Assembly (NCBI GenBank): GCA_947455215.1 | Contig: CANGNA010000039.1 | Span: forward strand, 1 to 37,565 | Reading direction: 5' to 3' | DNA from: Chitinophagaceae bacterium | Lineage (GTDB): Bacteria; Bacteroidota; Bacteroidia; Chitinophagales; Chitinophagaceae | DNA: 37,565 nucleotides | Shown here: positions 8,588-16,477 of the stretch, one piece after another | Layout: every line of letters starts with the position of its first letter | Position numbering within the stretch: the stretch's first letter is position 1 | Notes under the pieces: model-generated | Seen by the model: the letters and a program-made list of their open reading frames with translations, nothing else | Databases searched by the model: none | Told to the model about the DNA's origin: nothing | Made by a program: the position numbers and the translations under genes

Positions 8588-8821
8588 ATGATGAGATATT
8601 TGTTATTACTGATCACATTTGCGATGATAGTTGGCGGTGCAAGCAGTTGCAGTTTCCGCCCCGGCCCCCCATCCATTTATCACAGATCTTTCGTAAGCCC
8701 GCCTTACAAAGTAAAAAAGCACTGGGGTTTAAAGCGCCGCGATCAAAATTTAGAGAGCAGGTACTGGGGTGTTCGTCGTTATGGCCCGCGCCCACATCCT
8801 TACCGTGGTATGTACAGGTAA
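8588..8821 (+). CDS. Small basic lipoprotein of unknown function
   Basis: A 77-residue protein of no family I recognise. Residues 1-20 are a hydrophobic signal (MMRYLLLLITFAMIVGGASS) ending at Cys21 in a loose lipobox (ASSC), so it is probably a lipoprotein. The mature part is short and rich in Arg, Lys, Tyr and Pro (for example WGLKRRDQNLESRYWGVRRY, then GPRPHPYRGMYR), which gives a strong positive charge. A promoter-like box lies upstream and a strong hairpin terminator follows, so it looks like a single-gene unit. Short conserved-looking basic lipoproteins of this kind are common in Bacteroidota, but the role is unknown. Confidence 0.65.
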   Translation: MMRYLLLLITFAMIVGGASSCSFRPGPPSIYHRSFVSPPYKVKKHWGLKRRDQNLESRYWGVRRYGPRPHPYRGMYR

Positions 8822-8841
8822 AAAAACAATTTTAAATAATG

Positions 8842-8874
8842 AAAGAAGCGGATCCCTAAGAGATCCGCTTCTTT
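8842..8874. terminator. Bidirectional hairpin terminator between the small lipoprotein gene and clpC
   Basis: AAAGAAGCGGATC (8842-8854) pairs perfectly with GATCCGCTTCTTT (8862-8874) across a 7-base loop. A T-rich tail follows on the plus strand and an A-rich flank (AATAATG) precedes it. It lies in the 70-base gap between two convergent genes and can serve both. Confidence 0.8.
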
Positions 8875-8891
8875 GTTTCTTACAATTACAA

Positions 8892-11432
8892 TTAGTTAGC
8901 CTCTGCTGCCGGAGCCGGTTGCGGACTGCCGGTAACAAATACAATCTTCTTTTCGGTCTCATCGTAATCGGCGGTAACTGAATCTCCGGCCTTTATACGA
9001 TGGTTGAGTATCTCTTCCGCCAGCGGGTCCTCCAGATATTTCTGGATGGCCCTGTGCAGCGGCCTTGCACCAAATGCAGGATCGTAACCCTTTTCTGCGA
9101 TGAACTTCTTCGCTTCTTTAGACAATGTCATGGTGAAACCAAGATCGTCCAGGCGCTTCAGTACATCCTTCATGATGATCTCGATGATCTGGCCAATATG
9201 TTCTTCTTCCAATGAGTTGAAGATGATCACATCGTCGATACGGTTGAGGAACTCCGGAGAGAAGGTACGCTTCAGTGCCTTTTCTATCACGCCTTTGCTG
9301 CTTTCTTCGGCACTGGCTGTTTTAGCACCTGTTGCAAAACCTACACCTGTACCAAAATCCTTCAGCTGGCGAACACCGATGTTCGATGTCATGATGATCA
9401 AGGTGTTCTTGAAGTCGACCTTGCGGCCCAGGCCATCAGTCAACTGGCCATCATCGAGCACCTGTAACAAGATGTTGAAGATATCCGGGTGCGCCTTCTC
9501 GATCTCATCGAGCAGCACTACTGAATATGGCTTGCGACGGATCTTTTCTGTGAGCTGGCCACCTTCTTCGTAACCAACATATCCGGGAGGCGCACCTATA
9601 AGACGAGAGAGGGAGAATTTCTCCATGTACTCACTCATGTCTACACGTATCAGCGCATCATCGCTGTCGAACATGTAGCGGGCGAGCGTACGGGCCAATT
9701 CTGTTTTACCTACACCGGTAGGGCCCAGGAATATGAACGAACCGATGGGTTTGCGCGGATCTTTAAGACCTACACGGTTCCTTTGTATTGCCTTCACCAC
9801 CTTCTGTATCGCATCATCCTGACCTACTACTGAGCCCTTCAGGTCTTCGCCCATACGGCGCAACTTGTCGCTTTCGGCTTCCACCATACGCATCACAGGT
9901 ATGCCTGTCATCATATGTATCACCTCGGCAATGGCCTCTTCATTTATCGGGTAGCGCTTGTGTTTGGCTTCTTCCTCCCACTCCAGCTTGGCACGCTCCA
10001 GCTCTTCGCCCAGGCGTTTCTCGCGGTCGCGGAGTGCTGCTGCTTCTTCAAAGCGCTGACTCTTAACTACTTTATTCTTTTCCTGCTTGATCTCTTCTAT
10101 CTTCTTCTCCAGCTCCAGTATATTCTCAGGAACGTTGATGTTCTTGAGGTGTACCCTTGCGCCAGATTCGTCGAGCACGTCGATGGCTTTGTCTGGTAAG
10201 AGACGGTCGGTCATATACCTGTCGCTTAGCTTTACGCAGGCTTCGATGGCCTCCTGATCGTAAACAACGTTGTGGAAGTCTTCGTACTTGGCCTTAATGT
10301 TATTGAGGATAGTAATTGTTTCTTCAACACTTGGTGGTTCTACCAATACCTTCTGGAAACGACGGTCTAAAGCACCATCTTTCTCTATGTACTGGCGATA
10401 CTCATCCAATGTAGAAGCGCCAATGCATTGCAGGTCTCCCCTTGCGAGAGCCGGCTTAAAGATGTTGGACGCATCGAGCGAACCGGAAGCACCACCAGCA
10501 CCTACGATTGTATGTATCTCATCGATGAACAGGATAACGTCGCGGTTCTTTTCCAGCTCATTCATTATCGCCTTCATGCGCTCTTCGAACTGACCGCGGT
10601 ATTTTGTACCGGCAACCAGTGCAGCGAGGTCGAGGCTGATGACGCGCTTATCGAACAATACGCGCGATACTTTACGCTGAACGATGCGCAGGGCCAGACC
10701 CTCCACAATAGCTGTTTTACCCACACCAGGCTCACCTATTAATATAGGGTTGTTCTTTTTGCGGCGGGAGAGTATCTGCGACACACGCTCTATCTCTTCT
10801 TCGCGACCCACAATAGGATCCAATGTACCTAACTCAGCAAACTTGGTAATATCGCGACCAAAATTGTCGAGCACAGGCGTTTTAGACTTAGCCGAGCCAA
10901 CAGGCGGCTTGCGCTGCTGCTGGAACTGGCGGCGTTCCTCGTCGTCTTCAAACTCTTCAGAGCCCGGATCACCGTAATCTGCGCTCGGCGTATTGCCCTG
11001 CAGGATGCTCAGTTCGTTTTTAAAGCGATCGTAATCAACGTCGTAATGATTGAGTATCTGCGTTGCTACGTTCTCTTTGTTCTTCAAAATAGACAGCATC
11101 AGGTGCTCCGTTTCTACACTGGAGCTTTTCAATGACTTTGCTTCCAAAACCGTGATACGGATAACCTTTTCTGCCTGCTTGGTGAGCGGCAGACTATTAA
11201 TGTTAGCCAGCGGTTTGTTGTTTTTATCTTTTATAGCTACTTCAAGCTCTTTCCTGAGTTCAAAAAGATCAACCTGCATTGTCTGCAATACCCTGAGTGC
11301 AAGGCCATCGCCCTCCCTGATAAGGCCCAACAGTAAATGTTCTGTGCCTATAAAGTCATTTCCTAAGCGCAGTGCCTCTTCCCTGCTATAGGAGATGATC
11401 TCTTTTACTTTAGGCGAAAAATTAGAGTCCAT
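8892..11432 (-). CDS. clpC: ATP-dependent Clp protease ATP-binding subunit ClpC
   Basis: An 846-residue AAA+ unfoldase that feeds proteins into the ClpP chamber in the cytoplasm. Residues ~1-145 are the double Clp N-domain. The first ATPase domain has Walker A GEPGVGKT at 233-240 and Walker [13 protein letters not shown]-type coiled middle segment ([20 protein letters not shown]) follows, which marks ClpC rather than ClpA or ClpB. The second ATPase domain has GPTGVGKT and [11 protein letters not shown], and the loop TGVGFATG carries the VGF tripeptide used to dock on ClpP. The length is normal for ClpC. It is a single-gene unit in the window; neither mcsB nor ctsR, its partners in Firmicutes, is nearby. 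Confidence 0.96.
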   Translation of the reverse strand: MDSNFSPKVKEIISYSREEALRLGNDFIGTEHLLLGLIREGDGLALRVLQTMQVDLFELRKELEVAIKDKNNKPLANINSLPLTKQAEKVIRITVLEAKSLKSSSVETEHLMLSILKNKENVATQILNHYDVDYDRFKNELSILQGNTPSADYGDPGSEEFEDDEERRQFQQQRKPPVGSAKSKTPVLDNFGRDITKFAELGTLDPIVGREEEIERVSQILSRRKKNNPILIGEPGVGKTAIVEGLALRIVQRKVSRVLFDKRVISLDLAALVAGTKYRGQFEERMKAIMNELEKNRDVILFIDEIHTIVGAGGASGSLDASNIFKPALARGDLQCIGASTLDEYRQYIEKDGALDRRFQKVLVEPPSVEETITILNNIKAKYEDFHNVVYDQEAIEACVKLSDRYMTDRLLPDKAIDVLDESGARVHLKNINVPENILELEKKIEEIKQEKNKVVKSQRFEEAAALRDREKRLGEELERAKLEWEEEAKHKRYPINEEAIAEVIHMMTGIPVMRMVEAESDKLRRMGEDLKGSVVGQDDAIQKVVKAIQRNRVGLKDPRKPIGSFIFLGPTGVGKTELARTLARYMFDSDDALIRVDMSEYMEKFSLSRLIGAPPGYVGYEEGGQLTEKIRRKPYSVVLLDEIEKAHPDIFNILLQVLDDGQLTDGLGRKVDFKNTLIIMTSNIGVRQLKDFGTGVGFATGAKTASAEESSKGVIEKALKRTFSPEFLNRIDDVIIFNSLEEEHIGQIIEIIMKDVLKRLDDLGFTMTLSKEAKKFIAEKGYDPAFGARPLHRAIQKYLEDPLAEEILNHRIKAGDSVTADYDETEKKIVFVTGSPQPAPAAEAN

Positions 11433-11621
11433 ATATTTTTCCCTTGGTTTTTATAAAATTACTGGATTAAAGTAACAATTCTGAATAGTAAGCGCCTATA
11501 ATAGTATTAATATCATCGATGCCTGTGGCTGTAACGTAATCAGTACAAAAACTGTTCCTGATTACTAATATACGTAAGATACGTGCAGATGTATTATTTT
11601 TAAGAACTTAAATTCTGATGG

Positions 11622-11996
11622 ATGGAGTTCAAAATTGATACCAAAGATAATTTTACGGTTATTATACCTGTTGCCGATGATCTAAACGCGGCTTTAGCTG
11701 ACAATATTGCTGCTAAATGCGAAGAGACACGGCAAAACGGCAGTAATAACTTCATTATAGACTTACAACATATAAAAAATGCCGACCAACCAGGACTTGA
11801 ACTGCTGGTTAAGCTACACGAAGACTGTTACAGCAACGAACGATCTTTAGTATTTACCGGATTGAGCGCTGCGGTGATGAATGAAATGAAAGTAAACGAG
11901 ACAGACCTGCTGCTGAATGTAGCGCCCAAGATGATAGAGGCGATAGACATCATCAGCATGGAAATACTGGAGCGGGATCTGTTGAGCGAGGAGTGA
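11622..11996 (+). CDS. STAS-domain protein (anti-sigma antagonist-like)
   Basis: A 124-residue protein that looks like a single STAS domain, the fold of SpoIIAA-type anti-sigma-factor antagonists: strand DNFTVIIPV, then NNFIIDLQHIKNADQPGLEL with the typical D-L-x-x-I centre, and RSLVFTGLS. The usual phosphorylatable Ser/Thr after the Asp strand is replaced by NADQPG, so classical kinase control is doubtful. It lies 124 bases upstream of the RNase Z gene on the same strand, probably co-transcribed. The start is the ATG at 11622 (MEFKID); an ATG four bases earlier is out of frame. No cognate kinase or phosphatase is in the window. Confidence 0.75.
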   Translation: MEFKIDTKDNFTVIIPVADDLNAALADNIAAKCEETRQNGSNNFIIDLQHIKNADQPGLELLVKLHEDCYSNERSLVFTGLSAAVMNEMKVNETDLLLNVAPKMIEAIDIISMEILERDLLSEE

Positions 11997-12120
11997 TTGC
12001 CTGAACTATGATTTTCAGCATTAAAGGATTCCCGGGATTCATCCGTAGTCAGACGGTAGCTGGCTCAATATTTTTAATGCGCTTAAACACTTTTACGTTT
12101 TAACTCTTAACTTCTGATTT

Positions 12121-13023
12121 TTGAACGTCACTATACTTGGAAATAATTCTGCACTACCCGCATTCGGGCGGCACCCTACGTGCCAGGCTGTAGAGCTGAG
12201 TAGTGAGATCATATTAATAGACTGCGGGGAGGGCACGCAGGTGCAAATGCAGCGCTATGGTATTAAGTGGCGCAGGGTACACCATATACTCATCAGCCAT
12301 ATGCACGGCGACCATTACTTTGGACTGCCGGGCTTACTGAATAGCATGAGCCTGCAGGGGCGCAAGGACGAACTGCATATATATGGCCCGCAGCAGCTGG
12401 AGCCGATAGTGGACGCAATGATGCACGCAGGGGGCCATCAGTTTGAATTCCCACTGCACTTCCATACGCTGCCTGATGGTGCGGGCGTAATCAGCGACGG
12501 CACCTATTTTAAAATAAGCTGCTTCCCGGTGCAGCATCGCATACCGTGCCATGGCTTTGTGATAGAACAAAAGAATGCAAGGCGCCGGCTGCTGATAGAC
12601 CAGTGCGAAGCTTACGGCATACCCAAAACATTTTATGGTCCGTTGAAACTGGGCGAAGATTATGTAGCCCCGGATGGCACAGTGGTGCCCAATGAGCTGG
12701 TAACTGCGGAATCGCTACCGCCAAGGCGCTATGCATACAGTGCCGACACATTGTTTTCCGACAGCTATCTGCCCTACATACAAAATGCAGATGTGCTATA
12801 TCATGAAAGCACCTACCTGCACGCTGACGTGGAGAAGGCCGTGGCGAGGTTTCACAGCACGTCGATGCAAGCCGCGCAGATGGCTAAAATGGCTAATGCA
12901 GGGCAACTTCTGCTGGGACATTTTTCATCGAAGTATAAAGACATTACACCTTTCCAGGAGGAGGCGCGGACCATTTTTGAGAACGCCATGGCTACAATAG
13001 AAGGCACTACCTATCCGGTATAA
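12121..13023 (+). CDS. rnz: Ribonuclease Z (tRNA 3' endonuclease), TTG start
   Basis: A 300-residue metallo-beta-lactamase-fold nuclease that removes the 3' trailer from tRNA precursors. Family hallmarks are the start NVTILGNNSALPAFGRHPTC, the zinc motif SHMHGDHYFGLPGLL (HxHxDH), the later YHESTYLH and LLGHFSSKY. The length fits bacterial RNase Z. Translation starts at TTG (12121): family similarity begins at residue 2 and no ATG is available before the catalytic motif region. It forms a row with the STAS gene upstream and the hydrolase gene 9 bases downstream. Confidence 0.93.
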   Translation: MNVTILGNNSALPAFGRHPTCQAVELSSEIILIDCGEGTQVQMQRYGIKWRRVHHILISHMHGDHYFGLPGLLNSMSLQGRKDELHIYGPQQLEPIVDAMMHAGGHQFEFPLHFHTLPDGAGVISDGTYFKISCFPVQHRIPCHGFVIEQKNARRRLLIDQCEAYGIPKTFYGPLKLGEDYVAPDGTVVPNELVTAESLPPRRYAYSADTLFSDSYLPYIQNADVLYHESTYLHADVEKAVARFHSTSMQAAQMAKMANAGQLLLGHFSSKYKDITPFQEEARTIFENAMATIEGTTYPV

Positions 13024-13032
13024 ATAAAATTG

Positions 13033-13842
13033 ATGGAACATGAGTCGGGCTATATAGGCGTTGGCAATCTACGGATGCACTACCTGAAGACAGGTAAGGG
13101 CCGCAGGTTGCTGTTGGGCTTTCCCGGCTATGGGCACAGTGCACACAGCCTGCTGGATGTGGCACATCACCTGACAGAAGAATATACCTGTCTGCTGGTA
13201 GACCTGCCACACCATGGCCAAAGCAACTGGCCACCCGACAATCCTTTTACCAAACATATGCTGGGCGCAATTACCGGGCAGTTGCTCCGGGAGCACGGCA
13301 CTGACAAGGTATCGCTGCTGGGGTATAGCATGGGTGGCCGGGTATGCCTGAACATTATAGAACTGATGCCGCAAAACGTAGACAAGGTAACGCTTATAGC
13401 GAGCGACGGCCTTACACCTAATGGTTATTATATCTTCTTTAACCGCACTATTATTGGTGCAGCCTTGTTCAGAAATATGCTGAGCAGCCCCGGCAGGTAT
13501 ATGAAAATAGTAGAGTGGCTGAAGGCCCGGAAATCGATAACCGACTGGCAATACAAGTTTGTACAATACTACACCGGCGACGAGGCCAACCGAAAGAAGC
13601 TGGGCCTGATATGGCCGGCCATGAGGAAGCTGATCCCGGATCTATCCAAGGTTAAAACCAATATCAGGAAGTATAACATACATATCAACCTGGTAATGGG
13701 TAAATTTGACAAAGTTATTCCTGCTGAGCTGGGGCATAGATTTGCCCGCAACCTAGCGCAGGTGACCGTGATCACACTGAACAAAGGACACCGGGTGATA
13801 ACACCCGAAACGGCAAAAGGAATAGCACAAACACTGATCTGA
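13033..13842 (+). CDS. Alpha/beta-hydrolase family protein
   Basis: A 269-residue alpha/beta-fold hydrolase of unknown substrate. The nucleophile elbow is LLGYSMGGRV (Ser in GxSxG); the probable acid is Asp in MGKFDKVIP and the base His in LNKGHRVIT, in the correct order. The oxyanion region is LLGFPGYGHS. There is no signal peptide, so it is cytoplasmic. The ATG at 13033 is preferred to the TTG immediately before it. It sits 9 bases after rnz and 5 bases before a glycosyltransferase gene, so it is probably translated from one operon mRNA. Confidence 0.82.
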   Translation: MEHESGYIGVGNLRMHYLKTGKGRRLLLGFPGYGHSAHSLLDVAHHLTEEYTCLLVDLPHHGQSNWPPDNPFTKHMLGAITGQLLREHGTDKVSLLGYSMGGRVCLNIIELMPQNVDKVTLIASDGLTPNGYYIFFNRTIIGAALFRNMLSSPGRYMKIVEWLKARKSITDWQYKFVQYYTGDEANRKKLGLIWPAMRKLIPDLSKVKTNIRKYNIHINLVMGKFDKVIPAELGHRFARNLAQVTVITLNKGHRVITPETAKGIAQTLI

Positions 13843-13847
13843 AAATA

Positions 13848-14984
13848 ATGACCATAGTAATAGCCATATGCAGCGCAATAACACTGGCCTACGTGTGGCT
13901 GATGATAGTATATAGCAAGGGTTGGAAGAAACAACATGAAGTGCGCCTGCCGGAGAACTTTGTGCCCACAACAAGAATATCTGTAGTAGTGCCTGCACGC
14001 AATGAGCAAAGTAATATAGGCGCCTGTATAGATGCGATACTGAGCCAGGTATACCCGCGGGAGCTGCTGGAAGTAATTGTAGTGGATGACCACTCTACCG
14101 ATGATACTGCGCAGATAGTATCTGCATACAATACGGCTGGCGTGCGCTACTTATCGCTGGCGGAGCATATAGGCGATAAACAGCTGAATGCCTATAAAAA
14201 AGCAGCGCTGAGCCTGGGCATACAACATGCCTCCAATGAACTGATCGTGACCACAGATGCCGATTGCGTAGCCCCCAATGCCTGGCTGAAAAGCATAGCC
14301 GCTACGTATGAACAAACGAAGCCCGATATGATAGTGGCCCCGGTAGTGTTTCATGCAACCGGCGGGTTGCTGCCTGTCTTCCAGCTGATAGATTTTATGA
14401 GCATGCAGGGCATAACAGCTGCTGCACATAGCATGCAGATGGGCCGGATGAGCAATGGCGCCAACCTTACTTTTACCAAAAAGATATTTGAACAGATAAA
14501 TGGCTACGAAGGCATAGACAAGCTGGCTTCGGGCGACGATTACCTGCTGATGAACAAGATAGCTGAAGTAAAGGGCAACATTGTTTATTTAAAATCTCAA
14601 CAAGCCATAGTTACTACCCTGCCCCAGCCTACATGGCAGGCGTTTCTTCAGCAGCGTATAAGATGGGCGTCCAAAAGCGGTAAGTATAATGACCACCGCC
14701 TGACAAGTGTACTGATGCTGGTATACCTGTATAACCTTGCCTTCCCTTTATTAATAGTAGCAGGCCTGTTCGACACTGTATACTGGATAGTTGCGCTGGC
14801 TATGCTGGCAGTAAAAGCCCTGGCAGAGTATTTGTACATGCGGCCCGTAGTTCGTTTTTTTCACAAGGAGTGGGTGCAGGTTTACTTTCCCTTCCTGCAG
14901 CCCTTGCATATAGCTTATATAGTGGCCGCAGGACTTATGGGCTTTATAGGGAAGTATCAATGGAAGGATAGACAAGTACAATAA
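13848..14984 (+). CDS. Membrane glycosyltransferase, family 2
   Basis: A 378-residue inner-membrane glycosyltransferase. It has one N-terminal membrane segment (residues ~2-22), then a GT-A catalytic domain: ISVVVPARNEQSNIGACIDA, VVDDHSTDDT, the DxD motif in TTDADCVAPN, a GDDYLL acceptor motif, and QQRIRWASK, the (Q/R)xxRW motif of processive-type GT2 enzymes. Two or three membrane segments follow from residue ~285. The sugar and acceptor cannot be told from the sequence. It is the last gene of the STAS-rnz-hydrolase row; no terminator is evident before the ahcY promoter. Confidence 0.85.
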   Translation: MTIVIAICSAITLAYVWLMIVYSKGWKKQHEVRLPENFVPTTRISVVVPARNEQSNIGACIDAILSQVYPRELLEVIVVDDHSTDDTAQIVSAYNTAGVRYLSLAEHIGDKQLNAYKKAALSLGIQHASNELIVTTDADCVAPNAWLKSIAATYEQTKPDMIVAPVVFHATGGLLPVFQLIDFMSMQGITAAAHSMQMGRMSNGANLTFTKKIFEQINGYEGIDKLASGDDYLLMNKIAEVKGNIVYLKSQQAIVTTLPQPTWQAFLQQRIRWASKSGKYNDHRLTSVLMLVYLYNLAFPLLIVAGLFDTVYWIVALAMLAVKALAEYLYMRPVVRFFHKEWVQVYFPFLQPLHIAYIVAAGLMGFIGKYQWKDRQVQ

Positions 14985-15024
14985 CTATTAACATACCGGC
15001 AATGGTTTATAATATCAGTTTCCC

Positions 15025-15032
15025 TACTTTTG
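15025..15032 (+). promoter_or_regulatory. Bacteroidota -7 box TACTTTTG for ahcY
   Basis: TACTTTTG matches TAnnTTTG and lies 27 bases before the ATG at 15060. A possible upstream in-frame TTG start at 15030 overlaps this box, which supports 15060 as the true start. Confidence 0.5.
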
Positions 15033-15059
15033 TGCAAATTTTTTAATGTTTTAATCTAT

Positions 15060-16388
15060 ATGAGTACAATGACAGGTTCAAAGATCGATCTGAAAATGCC
15101 GTATAAAGTGGCTGACATCAGCCTGGCAGCGTGGGGACGTAAAGAAATAAGGCTTGCTGAGGCTGAAATGCCCGGCCTTATGGCACTACGTGAAGAATAT
15201 GGTGCTTCACAACCACTGAAAGGTGCCCGCATAGCCGGCTGCCTGCACATGACCATACAGACTGCTGTATTGATAGAAACACTTGTAGCCCTGGGTGCAG
15301 AAGTGCGCTGGAGCTCTTGTAACATATTCTCTACCCAAGACCAGGCCGCTGCTGCAATAGCTGCTGCCGGTATAGGCGTATTTGCATGGAAGGGCCAGAG
15401 CCTGGAAGATGCTGACTGGTGCATAGAGCAGACACTGTTCTTCGGCAGCGAAGATCGTCCGCTGAACATGATCCTTGACGATGGTGGTGACCTCACTAAC
15501 ATAGTATTGGATAAATATCCTGAGCTGGTGCATCACATTAAAGGCCTGAGCGAAGAAACAACTACCGGCGTACACCGCCTGTACGAGCGCATGGCTAAAG
15601 GCACATTGCCAATGCCTGCCATCAACGTGAACGACTCTGTGACCAAGTCTAAGTTTGACAACAAGTACGGCTGCCAGGAAAGCCTGGTGGATGCTATCCG
15701 CCGCGCTACCGATGTAATGATGGCTGGTAAGGTAGCAGTTGTAGGTGGCTACGGCGACGTAGGTAAGGGTTCTGCAGCATCTCTGCGTGGTGCAGGTGCT
15801 CGTGTTATCGTTACCGAGATCGATCCTATCTGCGCACTGCAGGCATCTATGGACGGCTACGAAGTAAAGCGCATGGAAGATGCAGTTAAAGAAGCAGACA
15901 TAGTTGTTACCGCTTCAGGCTGCCGCGACCTGATCACAGAAAAGCACTTCCGCCTGATGAAGGATAAGGCTATCGTTTGTAACATCGGCCACTTTGATAT
16001 CGAAATAGATATGGCATGGCTGAATGGCAATTATGGCCACACTAAGGATACCATCAAGCCACAGGTAGACCTGTATAACATAGAAGGTAAGGATGTGATC
16101 ATCCTGGCAGAGGGCCGCCTGGTGAACCTTGGCTGCGCTACTGGTCACCCAAGCTTTGTAATGAGTAACTCTTTCACCAACCAGACACTGGCTCAGATAG
16201 AACTGTGGATGAACCACAGCAACTACGAGAACAAGGTGTATGTGCTGCCTAAGCACCTGGATGAGAAGGTTGCCCGCCTGCACCTGGCTAAGGTTGGCGC
16301 TCAGCTGGACGAACTGACCACTGCACAGAGCGAATACCTGGGCATACCGGTTGCAGGTCCTTTCAAAACAGATATGTACCGCTACTAA
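15060..16388 (+). CDS. ahcY: Adenosylhomocysteinase (S-adenosylhomocysteine hydrolase)
   Basis: A 442-residue cytoplasmic NAD-dependent enzyme that splits S-adenosylhomocysteine into adenosine and homocysteine, relieving product inhibition of methyltransferases. Visible hallmarks are [20 protein letters not shown], the substrate region [31 protein letters not shown] with the catalytic Lys/Asp, the NAD-binding [27 protein letters not shown] and the C-terminal DMYRY, whose Lys/Tyr region completes the neighbouring NAD site in the tetramer. The homocysteine it makes is the substrate of the MetH half encoded at 7438-8460. A promoter box precedes it and a strong terminator follows. Confidence 0.96.
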   Translation: MSTMTGSKIDLKMPYKVADISLAAWGRKEIRLAEAEMPGLMALREEYGASQPLKGARIAGCLHMTIQTAVLIETLVALGAEVRWSSCNIFSTQDQAAAAIAAAGIGVFAWKGQSLEDADWCIEQTLFFGSEDRPLNMILDDGGDLTNIVLDKYPELVHHIKGLSEETTTGVHRLYERMAKGTLPMPAINVNDSVTKSKFDNKYGCQESLVDAIRRATDVMMAGKVAVVGGYGDVGKGSAASLRGAGARVIVTEIDPICALQASMDGYEVKRMEDAVKEADIVVTASGCRDLITEKHFRLMKDKAIVCNIGHFDIEIDMAWLNGNYGHTKDTIKPQVDLYNIEGKDVIILAEGRLVNLGCATGHPSFVMSNSFTNQTLAQIELWMNHSNYENKVYVLPKHLDEKVARLHLAKVGAQLDELTTAQSEYLGIPVAGPFKTDMYRY

Positions 16389-16410
16389 TAGCAACATCAA
16401 TAAACGACTG

Positions 16411-16439
16411 AAAATGCCCGCAACTTGCGGGCATTTTTT
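16411..16439 (+). terminator. Factor-independent terminator after ahcY
   Basis: AAAATGCCCGC (16411-16421) and GCGGGCATTTT (16427-16437) form an 11-bp stem with a 5-base loop, followed by a T run to 16439. It begins 22 bases after the ahcY stop codon. Confidence 0.9.
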
Positions 16440-16477
16440 ATTTGAAAACCCGTATCTTACCTCCAAACACTCCAACA

